Source: Chara braunii
Taxonomy: Eukaryota; Streptophyta; Charophyceae; Charales; Characeae
NCBI GenBank assembly: GCA_003427395.1
Contig: BFEA01000247.1
Location: forward strand, 1,230,278 to 1,259,306
Direction of reading: 5' to 3'
DNA length: 29,029 bases
Below the pieces are notes generated by a model. It made no database searches. It was not told the DNA's origin and saw nothing but the letters and a program-made list of their open reading frames with translations. A program made the translations under genes and the position numbers. Within the stretch, counting starts at the first letter, position 1. Each line of letters opens with the position of its first letter. This document shows, piece after piece, positions 9,632-18,840 of this stretch.

Positions 9632-10290
9632 CTAAAAAAAGTGTTCGTGCAAAGCGTTGGGCATGTCCTGAAAGAATAACTGGACCAACTGGGACTCAAT
9701 CACCCAATGTCCATGGACGCCAACTAATTCGTCCATAACTCCCTTGAGTGCCCTGGCACTCTTCCACTGACGTGAGTGGATGGTTTGCAGCCTATCAGAG
9801 GCTTTATTCCCCCTAGTGACGTCTACAAACCGCTCGCGAAGTAAGTTGAAAAATTTGCTTAGGGAAGTGATCATGGAGTAAGCTACCCTATCATTCTCAC
9901 ACTTGGCGGCGCGGGCAAGTGATCGGGCGAAGCTAGATGCTTCATTCTTAAGGGTGTGAAAGGCAATGAGGACTTTCCTCAAGTAGGATCTTCTGGAGGT
10001 GATCGTAAGAATTAGCGTTCGCCTCCCAATTATCAAAGTTCTCTTCCTTTTTCCCATTGTAGGAGTCGGTAAATTTTACCTTCACTAGCTCCCTACGCGG
10101 GCGGGCTTCCTCCTCCTTTGGGGCGGCTAATTTGGCTCCCTCTATGGCGCCTTTGTAAAACTTCTCTGTATTTGTTAATCGGGCTTGCATCTCAGTGCCC
10201 ATGCGCATCATCATATTGTGCGCAAAATCTCTAAAACCTACGCGCACGGACTGTAGGGCTATGTCATGGCCCCTCAATAACTCACTTGCT
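9632..10290 (-). pseudogene. gag: M1 Gag capsid domain
   Basis: The region 10277-9960 reads FRDFAHNMMMRMGTEMQARL, then EKFYKGAIEGAKLAAPKEEE, then the gypsy Gag block SYNGKKEENFDNWEANANSY. A frame change near 9985 moves the rest into the piece ending at 9632: KVLIAFHTLKNEASSFARSL, then FFNLLRERFVDVTRGNKASD, then QTIHSRQWKSA. These match M2 Gag at 20270-19758 closely. The stop at 9632-9634 (after LHEHFF) replaces a Glu present in M2. Gag forms the cytoplasmic particle in which reverse transcription occurs. Confidence 0.8.
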
Positions 10291-10339
10291 CTTGTTGAGC
10301 CTGAATAATCACTTTCACGCTCTTAGCGATGATCTCCAC

Positions 10340-10900
10340 TTTGTTCTAGATATCCACTTGCGCGGCCAAACGTGCATACTGCTCCCGCGCGGCGGCCAAC
10401 TCTTTCTCCAACTCTATTGTCGCCTCTATGCGCCGCCTTCTCTGCCTTTTAAGGCGCAACTTCCACTCCATCATTTTCTCCTCTTCCAATACTTGACACT
10501 GCAGGGGATCCTGCACCCACTGGATTTCGGCTATTGCTGCATCCCTCTCATCCTTGGGAATGTACAAGATCGCCTCTTCATCTTCTCCTTGGGATAAATT
10601 AGCCACCCACTCAGTCACCATCTTTTCCAGCTTCTTCTCCTCCTCCGTCGTGCTACTTGACTCCCCTGTTTCTGCCCTCCTGACATTTCTCTCCCTTCTT
10701 CTTCTTCCACTGCCTTTAGCTTTTCTTCTTCTTCGTTCTTCGGTCTCTCCATCTCATACTCCAACTTTTTCTTCTTTGCCGCCTGCTCTTCCAATAAGAC
10801 CTGCTTCTTCAACTCCTTTTCCCTTCTCTCCTTCACCATGGCACAACCAGCTCTTCCTGCTCCTTTGTATATGGGGTGGTCTTTGTATTCTTACGGGTGA
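10340..10900 (-). pseudogene. gag: M1 Gag N-terminal charged coiled-coil extension
   Basis: Two minus-strand pieces, 10839-10615 and 10621-10346, encode a highly charged, probably helical region (ERREKELKKQVLLEEQAAKK; LEEEKMMEWKLRLKRQRRRR; ELEKELAAAREQYARLAAQV). Both align with the M2 N-terminus at 21020-20448, where the frame is cleaner. Upstream, the text TTPYTKEQEEL conserved with M2 is present in another frame, and the M2-type start (MVDLRSG) is not preserved. A stop after QVDI separates it from the capsid domain. Confidence 0.72.
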
Positions 10901-11588
10901 CAGTTCCATTCCTCACCACTTAGACTTCCACCCACTGACTGACTAACTAAATGACTCTCTAAGGACTACAGAGTCCTCCCCTTTGATCCAGCTAGGTTAC
11001 CACAACCGACTGAAGCTTTCGCCACCACTGTCAGTTACAATCCTCGACCCACATGCCCTGCACATGTGGTCCACCCACCTGGCTTTCACTCCGGTTCAGA
11101 ACCCTGTCAACTAGGGTCTCTAGCCTAGACCTATGGCTATGGCTGTCGCTACAGGACTTCACTGCTGATCAGGAGGCATTTAAGGAGATCCTCCGTAACT
11201 CCGTAGGAATTGTTTAAGGTCGCAAACAAGACGATACGATCAGCAAGTCCTCTCAAGACTTAGACAACCAGTTGTGCAGCCCACAACTCGGATTTTGGGC
11301 CAACCATGCCACACTGAGCAGCCCGCCGGTCTGTACCCGTCCTTGGGAGGGTTAGTCCTTCGGGATGTGTCAGTCGTCAGACATGGACAGCAACCGTACT
11401 CAGCCCCCGTGGGTTTGGTCAACGCAGCTCTATGACCACATACACGAAGTTCCTATTACCTGGACAGAAAAGACTCAATGCAGAAAGAAGAGACAAAAAG
11501 ACTTAGTAAGTACCATGGGGTGAGTGCACATCCATAGGGCGAGGGGATAGGCTGAAGGCTTGGCAAAATTATACCAACTCCAGCTTGG

Positions 11589-11712
11589 TCGAACTTCGGT
11601 CAACGACCTTGGTCAACGCCGTTCAACACTATGGTCAACGCTAGTAACTACCTTGGTCAACGCTGGTCAACCTTCTGGTCAACATTGGTCAACGCCTCAA
11701 TCAACTTCAGTA
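11589..11712 (-). promoter_or_regulatory. GGTCAAC (minus-strand GTTGACC) array in the M1 leader
   Basis: Seven copies of GGTCAAC occur within about 110 bases, plus degenerate copies (GGTCGAA, GTTCAAC, ATCAAC), spaced mostly 10-20 bases apart. On the element's own strand each reads GTTGACC, which contains the TTGACC/T core that WRKY transcription factors bind in plants (W-box). Regulatory function is inference. The array could equally be a degenerate tandem repeat of no function. Confidence 0.6.
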
Positions 11713-11957
11713 AGCTATGGCTGCCAACCCCTTCTCCTTCACCAACCTTCACCTTCCTTCTTCTCTCTCCCCTCCTCTCTCTTCTACTTCACCCTGGCTA
11801 TGGCCTCTCTCTCCTCCTTTGTCTCTCCTTCCTTCTTTACTTTCTTCTTCTTCCCAACTTCGTCTTCTTTCTCACTTCTAGTCTCATCCTTCATCTTCCT
11901 CTCCGGGTTCGAGCTCGGCAGCTATGGCCACCACCTTTCTCTTGAGCCACAACAACG

Positions 11958-11960
<3 letters not shown>

Positions 11961-12042
<82 letters not shown>

Positions 12043-12043
12043 N

Positions 12044-12113
<70 letters not shown>
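11961..12113. repeat. (CT)n microsatellite in the M1 leader
   Basis: About 150 bases of CT dinucleotide repeat with one ambiguous base (N at 12043). It sits at the position equivalent to the 44-base CT tract of M2 (22057-22100), so it is an internal part of the element that has expanded. The true length is uncertain given the N. Long translations over it (Ser-Leu or Arg-Glu repeats) are not genes. Confidence 0.97.
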
Positions 12114-12121
<8 letters not shown>

Positions 12122-12264
12122 GTCTCGCAGGTATGCGGCGTTCTTCCAACACAGCGAAGCGATGGCAACTCTCCTTTTTCCAACTACGGACGCTGATTTG
12201 GCGCCTAGCTTGCACCTCTCCTCCTCTTGCCGACGGCGACGATGGTGATGTGGAACAGCGGGAA

Positions 12265-12281
12265 CCAACTCTGATACTAAT
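12265..12281 (-). other. M1 primer-binding site (tRNA-Met type), mutated
   Basis: Directly inside the 5' LTR the minus strand reads TAGTATCAGAGT (12279-12268), two transitions away from TGGTATCAGAGC, the complement of the plant initiator tRNA-Met 3' end. M2 has the intact version at the equivalent place. The site primes minus-strand DNA synthesis in LTR retrotransposons. Confidence 0.85.
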
Positions 12282-13227
12282 TGCAATCAGACTTGTCTTC
12301 TTTCTTTCTCAGCATGCATGAAAACAGATGGTAGTCACACTGGCGCCAGGCGCCCACACAAAGCTCAGAGATATGAAGGCCGAGCACACAGTTCAGATTC
12401 AACTTGCTTTGAATGGCAGTGGCGCCTGTGCGCCTTTACAACACCTTTCCGACACTGTATCCTCAGCAACTGTTCACACGCATGCTACTCTGGATCTCCC
12501 TGGATGTCCCACACACGCACACACTTCAGTTCACACTCACGCATACAGGTTATAGCCTATCTCTAACCTAGAGCAGCTATGGCTGCTTTGTACCTCTCCC
12601 ACTAACTAGCGACTATGGCCACTTCGTCTCCCTCACAGCCCACTTCTCCCTTGGGCACCTACAGACCTCCTTGCACAAGTCGCTCAGGCAGCACTTCCGC
12701 ACGGCTCACAGTCTGAATGAATGAATGACTGGACGCTGCCTCTTGATTTATAGTCGGTTGGTCGCTGGCCTGCTCCTTTCCGCCGGGCCTAGGGTGCACA
12801 CAGTCCCATATGGTACTTGCTGACTGGACAAGGTGCGACTGGGACTGGGTACCACTGACTGGACCTGGTAAGTCTGCCCACCTGCCCACTTGCCTACGGA
12901 CTGCTTCCAAGACTCTCGAAGGGGCAGTCCTAGAAGACTCTAGACCTACCTACTTGACCTTTCAGTACTGTAGCAGCTATGACTACGGTTGACCCTTTAG
13001 ACCTACAGCAGCTACGACCGGACATAAGCTACGACTTCTACCCTACAGGTAAGCAGCTCGAACCTACTCAACCCTCGTATATACAACAACCTCTACAAGC
13101 AACTTTAGGGGCAGGTCACATGTTCAAACCTAGATAGAGCAAACTGTACTGTCCACAGGATCGGGACAGGTCTAGGGATCGAGCCCTGGGATCTGCATCT
13201 GCTACCACGTCGGTGAAAACCGTTTCA
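12282..13227 (-). repeat. M1 5' LTR
   Basis: This 946-base block starts TGCAATCAG and ends CCGTTTCA on the plus strand, so it is TG...CA on both strands. The primer-binding site adjoins its left edge, which makes it the 5' LTR of a minus-strand element. The terminal GGTGAAAACCGTTTCA (13212-13227) is identical to the end of the M2 5' LTR, which fixes the boundary. A TATA-like TATAAATC lies at 12752-12745 on the minus strand. Its partner at 681-1600 lacks the last 27 bases. Confidence 0.9.
12745..12752 (-). promoter_or_regulatory. TATA-box-like element in the M1 5' LTR
   Basis: TATAAATC on the minus strand sits mid-LTR. The same octamer is kept at the same place in both M2 LTRs (22685-22678 and 16725-16718) but not in the LTR at 681-1600. 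It is the likeliest core promoter for the minus-strand element. Transcription start is not determined. Confidence 0.55.
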
Positions 13228-13258
13228 AAATTTTTACTGATCAATTAATTAAATTAAG
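13228..13258 (+). repeat. P2 5' region, first fragment
   Basis: The text AAATTTTTACTGATCAATTAATT matches P1 from about 1603 (AAAATTTTCTTGATCGATTAATT). It is cut off at its right by insert X after AATTAAG (13252-13258). P2 resumes at 15990. Confidence 0.7.
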
Positions 13259-13589
13259 CTAGGTGGGGTTCTTGGCCGCCCGGCGGACCGGCGGGGGCCC
13301 GGGTGGGGTCACGGGCGACCTGGCCGGGCAATGCACCCGGTCGGTCCCCGCCCCCCCCGAGCGCACAGGGCATTTCGGGGTTTTCAGACCCCATTTCGAA
13401 CGGTGGTGGGCTCCCGCAGGCCTACTGGGTCCGATCGGCCCGAAAACCCACGGCATCGGGCTCGATAGGCCTTCGGGAGCCGGTTTCAAAATTGCGGCGG
13501 GTATGCGGCTGTCGATCCGCCTTGATCGACGGCCACAGAGCCGTCGCAAGTTTCCCGCCCCGTTTTGATCGGCGGCGATCTTGCCCGCA

Positions 13590-13815
13590 GCCCGTCCGTG
13601 GGTGTTCGCTGGAACTGCCCCCTTCGACCCGTCGCCCGTTGCTGTTCGTTGGAGCTGCCCCATTCGCCCGTGATTCATCGTCGCCATTCGCAAGAACTCG
13701 TCTTCCTCGCCCGCCGCCCGTCGTCGTCGTCAGTTGTAGCCGGTCGTCGTCGCCCATCGCTGTTTGCGCTGCCCCCTTCACCTGTCGCCGTTCGCAGGAG
13801 CTGCCGGCATTCTTC
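13590..13815 (+). repeat. Degenerate GTTCGCTGGAGCTGCC repeats in insert X
   Basis: Variants of GTTCGYTGGARCTGCC recur near 13603, 13645, 13686 and 13790, separated by CCTTCGACCCGTCGCCC-like text, giving a roughly 40-50 base degenerate tandem arrangement. The open frames across it (188 and 223 codons) change character with each unit and have no recognisable domain, so I do not call a gene. Confidence 0.5.
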
Positions 13816-13842
13816 TTCTTCTTCTTCTTCTTCTTCTTTTTC

Positions 13843-14280
13843 TTGCATCAGTCGACCTTCGATAGTTAACGGCGATCTTTATCTTCTTCGGCCTTTTGGC
13901 TGTTTGGGGCAGGGCACATCTTCGGCGACCTTAGGCAGTTGTCGTGAACGACGAACGGAAAAAAAAAAGGCCGTCCTCCTCCCCCTACTCTCCACTTCTC
14001 TTCTACTTCTTTTTCTTCTTCTTCTTCTTCCCCCAAAATCTTTCTTCTTCTTCATCTTCCCCTTTGTCCCCCCCTCCTCTTCTTCTTCTTCTTCTTCTTC
14101 TTCTTCTTCTTCTTCTTGTTGCATCAGTCGACCTTCGGCAGTTAACAGCGATCTTTATCTTCTTCGCCCTTTTGGCCGTTTGGGGCAGGGCACATCTTCG
14201 GCGACCTTAGGCAGTTGTCGCGAACGACGAACATGAAAAAAAAAAAAAGGCCGTCCTCCTCCCCCTCCTCCGCTCCTCTT
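13843..14280 (+). repeat. Direct duplication of a 276-base unit in insert X
   Basis: TTGCATCAGTCGACCTTCG begins at 13843 and again at 14119. About 155 bases then agree closely, including GTTTGGGGCAGGGCACATCT, CGACCTTAGGCAGTTGTCG, a poly-A run (about 13960 and 14236) and GGCCGTCCTCCTCCCCCT. The two copies are separated by a TTC-rich stretch. The second copy leads straight into the long TTC/TCC region. Confidence 0.85.
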
Positions 14281-15790
14281 CTCTTCTTCTTCTTCTTCTT
14301 CTTCTTCTTCTTCTTCATTCTTCTTCTTCCTTCTTCTTCCTCCTTCATCGTTCTCCTCCTTCCTCCTTCTTCTTCTGCCTCCTTCTTCCTTCTTCCATCA
14401 CATCTTGCCATCCATCCATCCCATCTCGCCATCCATCCCTTCTTCCTCCTCCTCCTTTGTCCTTCTTCCTCCTTCTTCCTTTCTCCTTCTTCTTCCTCCT
14501 TCTTCCTCCTTCCTCCTCCTTCTTCCTCCTTCTTTTTCCTCCTCCTTCCTCCTCCTTTCTCTTCCATCGCATCTCGCCATCCATCCCACCACCCCATTTC
14601 ACCACCCATCCCACCATTCCATCTTGCCATCCACCCCTTCGTCCTCCTCCTTCCTCTTCTTCTTCCTCCTCCTTCCTCCTTCCTCCTTCTTCCTTCTTCT
14701 TCTTCCTCCTCCTTCCTCCTTCTTCCTCCTTCTTCTTCCTCCTTCTTCCCCCCGCTTCTTCCTCCTCCTTCTTCCTCCTTGTTCTTCCTCCCCCTTCTTC
14801 CTCCTCCTCCTTCCTCCTTCTTCTTCCATCACATCTCGCCATCCATCCCACCATCCCATCTCGCCATCCATCCCACCATCCCATTTCGCCACCCATCCCA
14901 CCATCCCATCTTGTGATCCACCCCTTCGTCCTCCTCCTCCTTCCTCCTCCTTCTTCCTCCTCCTTCCTCCTCCTTCCTTCTTCCTTCTTCCTTCTTCCTC
15001 CTCCTTCCTCCTCCTCCTTCTTCCTCCTTCTTCTTCCTCCTCCTTCTTCCTCCTTCTTCCCCCCCCCTTCTTCCTCCTCCTTCTTCCTCCTTGTTCTTCC
15101 TCCCCCTTCTTCCTCCTCCTTCTTCCTCCTCCTTCTTCCTCCTCCTTCTTCCGTCACATCTCGCCATCCATTCCACCATCCCATCTCGCCATCCATCCCA
15201 CCATCCCATCTCGCCATCCATCCCACCATCCCATCTCGCCACCCATCCCACCATCACATCTTGCCATCCACCCCTTCGTCCTCCTCCTCCTTCCTCCTCC
15301 TTCTTCCTCCTCCTTCCTCCTTCTTCCTTCTTCTTCTTCCTCCTCCTTCCTCCTCCTCCTTCCTCCTTCTTCCCCCCCCTTCTTCCTCCTCCTTCTTCCT
15401 CCTTGTTCTTCCTCCCCCTTCTTCCTCCTTCTTCCTCCTTCTTCCGTCACATCTTGCCATCCATCCCACCATCCCATCTCGCCATCCATCCCACCATCCC
15501 ATCTCGCCACCCATCCCACCATCCCATCTTGCCATCCACCCCTTCGTCCTCCTCCTCCTTGCTCCTTCTTCCTCCTCCTTCCTCCTTCCTTCTTCTTCTT
15601 CCTCCTCCTTCCTCCTCCTCCTTCCTCCTTCTTCTTCCTCCTTCTTCTTCCCCCCCCTTCTTCCTCCTCCTTCTTCCTCCTTGTTCTTCCTCCCCCTTCT
15701 TCCTCCTCCTTCTTCCTCCTTCTCCCTCCTCCTTCTTCCTCCTCCTTCTTCCTCCTCCTTCTTCCGTCACATCTCGCCATCCATCCCACC
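14280..15790. repeat. TTC/TCC homopyrimidine tract with a roughly 290-330 base higher-order repeat
   Basis: The plus strand is almost purely pyrimidine for long stretches of TTC, TCC and CTT. These are interrupted regularly by arrays of a 25-base unit, CCATCTCGCCATCCATCCCA followed by CCATC. Block starts (TTCC[AG]TC[AG]CATC) occur near 14395, 14563, 14824, 15151, 15443 and 15764, so the later blocks recur at about 290-330 bases. Very long open frames exist on both strands (up to 533 codons), but they are only translations of the repeat (Ser/Leu/Pro on one strand, Arg/Lys/Glu/Gly on the other) and shift by frame without domain content. Confidence 0.9.
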
Positions 15791-15989
15791 ATCCCAGCTC
15801 NACCCCACCGCCCCCCCCAACCCCAAAATTTTATTGCAGATTCGGGGTCCTCTCGACGAGTGCGGAAAGACCCCGCCTTCAGAAAAAATAACAAAAAAAT
15901 TCTCGGGTGTTTTTCTGCCCGCCCGGTTTGCCCGGGCGGCCCCCCCCCGGGCACGCCCAGCCGGGCGCCGTCCTCACCCACGAATTAAG

Positions 15990-16280
15990 TTATTTTTTGT
16001 AATTCTTTTTCCAAATCCTTTTTTTGAATTCGGAAGTACTTTTGAACTCCTCAATTAATTTCGACTCAATTCAATAAATTCACGATTGAATGAATCTCTT
16101 TATTCCGATTTAATCACCCGCTTTCGAAATTTCAACATCTTTCTTCGTTGTAAAATTCCACACCGAATGTAAATTCAAATGTATTTAGTCAGAAGTTATT
16201 CTTCTTCCTAAAATTAATTATTCTCTCTCATTTTTACTTTGAAAATTCCTGAAAAATCCGTTTTCTCTCTCAAAACCATT
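15990..16280 (+). repeat. P2 5' region, second fragment
   Basis: The stretch aligns base by base with P1 at about 1630-1925, including TTTCAACATCTTTCTTCGTT, GTATTTAGTC and GAAAATTCCTGAAAA. It ends CTCTCAAAACCATT where M2 begins. P1 continues from CTCTCAAAACC into TTTTTCGAATTTTCTTG, which in P2 is found at 23201, on the other side of M2. Confidence 0.85.
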
Positions 16281-17233
16281 TGCAATCAGACTCGCTTCTT
16301 TTTTCCACTTCGCATACATGCAGACAGATGACGATTCACACTGGCGCAGGGCGCCCACTCAAAGCTTAGAGATATAGAAATCGAGAAGCAGTTCAGATGT
16401 AATTCACTTCAAAAGGCTATGGCGCAACAGCGCCTGTACAACCCAACTCCCGTCACCACTTCCAACACCACTGTTCACACGCACTCAACTCTTCTTAACT
16501 TTGGATCACCCTGAATACCCCCACGCACACACACACTAAGTCTATCTTCCTCTTACAGCGGCTATGGCCGCTCTACCCCTACTGACTATGGCTACAACCT
16601 CACTCTTCAGCCCACTTCGACTTTGGGCAACTTGCAGACCACCTTTGCACAAGACGCTGTAGCAGCGCTTCCGCATGGCTTACGCAGCAAATGAATGAAT
16701 TGCTGGGCGCTGCTCTTGATTTATACTTTCGTTTGCTGCTGGTCTGCCCCTTTCCACCAGGCCCTTGGTGCACACAGTCCCACACGGTACTTGCTTGACT
16801 AGACTGCGATTGACTGGGACCGGTACCATTGACTGCGCACTGCCGACTCGACACAGTCGCACTGCCGACTCATCGCAGTTGGGCTTACCACTTGCCCACT
16901 TGCCTCTGGCTAAACGTGAGACACTTTCGAAAGACCACTTCCGGACCTTCCAGAAGTCTGTGGACTTGGCCTTTTCAATACTCTAGCAGCTACGACCTTG
17001 ACCTTTTAGGACTGTAGCAGCTATGACCTTGACCTCTCAGGACACCTACAGCTAGACCTCTACAGAGTTGTGACCCCTACTCGACAGACCTACAGATCGA
17101 ACCCTACATCTACACAGACCTACGACAGACAACAACCAACTATCGGAACATAGGTCACGGGTTCAAACACTAGGGGCTCAACTCGATACTGTACATAGGT
17201 AAGATGAGGTCCGAGGATCGAACTCTACTCCCA
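16281..17233 (-). repeat. M2 3' LTR, missing its outermost bases on the right
   Basis: It starts TGCAATCAGACTCGC and aligns with the M2 5' LTR from 22253. By eye about 13 substitutions and one 13-base length difference occur in the first 240 bases, near 5% divergence. Similarity runs to ATCGAACTCTA (17217-17227); the last 35 or so bases of the 5' LTR, including GGTGAAAACCGTTTCA, are not present. TATAAATC is conserved at 16725-16718. The polypurine tract expected next to it is gone, consistent with one deletion removing the LTR edge and integrase. Confidence 0.88.
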
Positions 17234-17451
17234 GCGGCCTAAATTCGAGGTCCTCTGAGAATACTTCAGTCTAAGGCAGGACCTTTACATTTCTTGTCTC
17301 TTTCATAAACTCTAACTATGTCGGGAGCTGTCTGTAGAAGTTCTGTTCGTGTGAACCATCGGTCGTCTTCTGGCTCTTGAAAGGAAGATCTGACTTTGTA
17401 GGGGGCCTCACTATAGATAGGGTCCTCTGCATATGCTTCTCTAACTTTCTG
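17234..17451 (-). other. M2 sequence beyond RNase H, integrase deleted
   Basis: Only about 220 bases separate the end of RNase H from the 3' LTR. They align weakly with the M1 RNase H-integrase linker (AGGTCTCTCCCTATATCCAG region) and then with nothing. No HHCC or DDE motif is present, so the whole integrase gene segment has been lost. Confidence 0.7.
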
Positions 17452-18162
17452 CTACAGGTCTCTCCCTATATCCAGATAGTGAACTATCGCCCCAAAGTAA
17501 TCCTCTCTCCTACTTGGAGCATCTGCAACTACATTATACTTTCCTTTGATTGGCTTAAGTTTGAAGTCGTACTGATCTAACTCGGCTGCCCACCTAGTAA
17601 GCTTAGGTGTCATCTTGGCCTCTGTCTTCAACCACCTTAGTGTCTCGTGGTATGAATAAACTTTGAAGTGCCTCCCAAGCAAGTAATGCTTCCAGTGCTC
17701 TAATGCTTGCCTTAGAGCGTAGAGTTCCCTTTCATAGGTGGATGTCGCTACCTTCTCTGAAGGCATCCTGACAGACATGAACTCTACGGGCCTATATCCA
17801 TTGCCATCGTCTTGCTGTAAAACAGCACCTATGCCATATTGACTTGCGCCAGTGGTAACAACGAAAGGCAGGGATGGATCGACTACCTTAAGGACTGAAT
17901 ACTCTATCAAAGCCCGTTTCAACTTCCTCAGGGCTGATGTACAGTCCTTGTCCCATTTCCAAATTGCTTCTTTCTTTAGCAATCTGCGAAGGGGTGCAAC
18001 AATGGTGGAGAAGTTCCTGGCGAACTTCCTATAGTAGTTAGCTAGGCCTAAGAACGACCGCAACTCTGTCAACGTGCGGGGCGTTGGCCAATCTCTAATC
18101 GCTGCAATCTTGTTATCTTCGGGTTTTATGCCGTCTTCGTCTAAGAAGTGGCCCGAGTACAA
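17452..18162 (-). pseudogene. pol: M2 RT connection and RNase H
   Basis: This is a 236-codon open stretch. It begins in the RT thumb (MYSGHFLDEDGIKPED), runs through RSFLGLANYYRKFARNFSTI and the connection, and then into RNase H. Three substitutions stand out. The first catalytic Asp is Gly (VTTGASQYGIG, codon 17848-17850; M1 keeps Asp). The Glu block STYERELYALRQALEHWK is intact. The third acidic position is Tyr (YSYHETLRW, codon 17650-17652). The end reads VVADAPSRRE where M1 has Leu. The protein would lack RNase H activity even if made. Confidence 0.88.
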
Positions 18163-18840
18163 AACTTGTGTCTTGGCCCATTCACACTTCTTTGCGTTGA
18201 TCTTGAAGTTAGCTTCGAGACCTGCCTCAGATGACCCTCATGCTCTTGGAGGGTCTTAATAAACACTAGAATGTCATCTAGGTANACTATAACGAATCTA
18301 TCTAACCACGGCCTTAACAAATCATTCATATAGCGCTGGAATGTTGCTGGCGCATTGGTTAGTCCAAAGGGCATNACTATAAACTCGTAGTGCCCGTATC
18401 GCGTCCAGAACGCCGTCTTATACTGGTCATCAGGGTGGACTTCTATCTGATGATAGCCAGACTTCAAATCTATCTTCGAAAAATACTTGCAGCCCTGCAC
18501 CCGATCGAAGAGATCATCTATACGGGGCAGTGGTTCCGCATTCTTCATTGTAACGACGTTGAGACCTCTATAGTCTATGCACATCCCGAGCTCTCCCTCC
18601 TCCTTGGGGACAAAAAGAAGAGGTACTCCAAATGGAGATGAACTGGGCCTAATCCAACCCTTCTCGAGGAGCTCGTCCAATTGCTTACGCAGCTCCTCTA
18701 ACTCCCTTGGGGACATTCAGTAGATGGCTCCCTTAGGAGTCCTATTGGCAGGCTCTATCTCTATGCGATGCTGGATTGGCCATGACACCACTCCTGTAGG
18801 CGGCTTATCTAGATCTGTATATTCTTACAGCAGCTTGGCA
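18141..18840 (-). pseudogene. pol: M2 reverse transcriptase core
   Basis: From the internal Met at 18716 the frame reads [65 protein letters not shown] and YLDD (18273-18284), then HEGHLRQV. A 13-base deletion near 18225, compared with M1, throws the frame, and the domain resumes in the other frame at 18162. A TGA at 18717-18719 (Arg codon in M1) interrupts it just before MSPREL. Ambiguous bases at 18285 and 18375 each obscure one codon. Confidence 0.9.

Larger units (their letters stand above)
10901..12264 (-). other. M1 5' leader between primer-binding site and gag
   Basis: This long untranslated leader aligns with 21050-22236 of M2. A block at about 11160-11480 is strongly similar to 21190-21490 (GAGGCATTTAAGGAGATCC and TCCTCTCAAGACTTAGACA are shared word for word). 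It also contains a GGTCAAC array, a CT microsatellite and several GCTATGGC motifs. No convincing protein is encoded. The 253-codon open stretch over the CT tract is an artefact of the repeat. Confidence 0.75.
13259..15982. mobile_element. Insert X: 2.7-kb non-coding insertion flanked by a 7-base direct repeat
   Basis: Perfect copies of AATTAAG at 13252-13258 and 15983-15989 flank this block, and the AT-rich P sequence is otherwise continuous across it when compared with P1. The ends are GC-rich and weakly inverted: GCCCGGC lies 20-26 bases from the left end and 17-23 from the right end, with a GGTGGGG / GTGGGTG-like outer edge. Inside are a GC-rich 5' part, a tandemly duplicated 276-base unit, and nearly 2 kb of TTC/TCC repeat. 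No transposase or RT is encoded. It resembles a non-autonomous DNA transposon, but the family is not recognised. A single N lies at 15801. Confidence 0.65.

Noticed and set aside
11884-12321. Ser-Leu and Arg-Glu repeat proteins across the CT tract
   Set aside because: Pure microsatellite translation in every frame, with an N inside.
13201-13250. Clean target-site duplication for M1
   Set aside because: AAAAT on the left (676-680) and AAATT/AAAAT on the right (13227-13231) are compatible, but the region is AT-rich and the two LTRs may come from separate events, so I do not claim it.
13259-14236. Possible GC-rich gene in the left part of insert X (188-223 codons)
   Set aside because: No recognisable domain; overlapping frames on both strands are equally open because of base composition.
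14405-16058. Very long plus-strand open frames (527 and 533 codons) and matching minus-strand ones rich in Arg/Glu/Gly
   Set aside because: They are translations of TTC/TCC and CCATC repeats, open in several frames and on both strands with no domain, so they are not genes.
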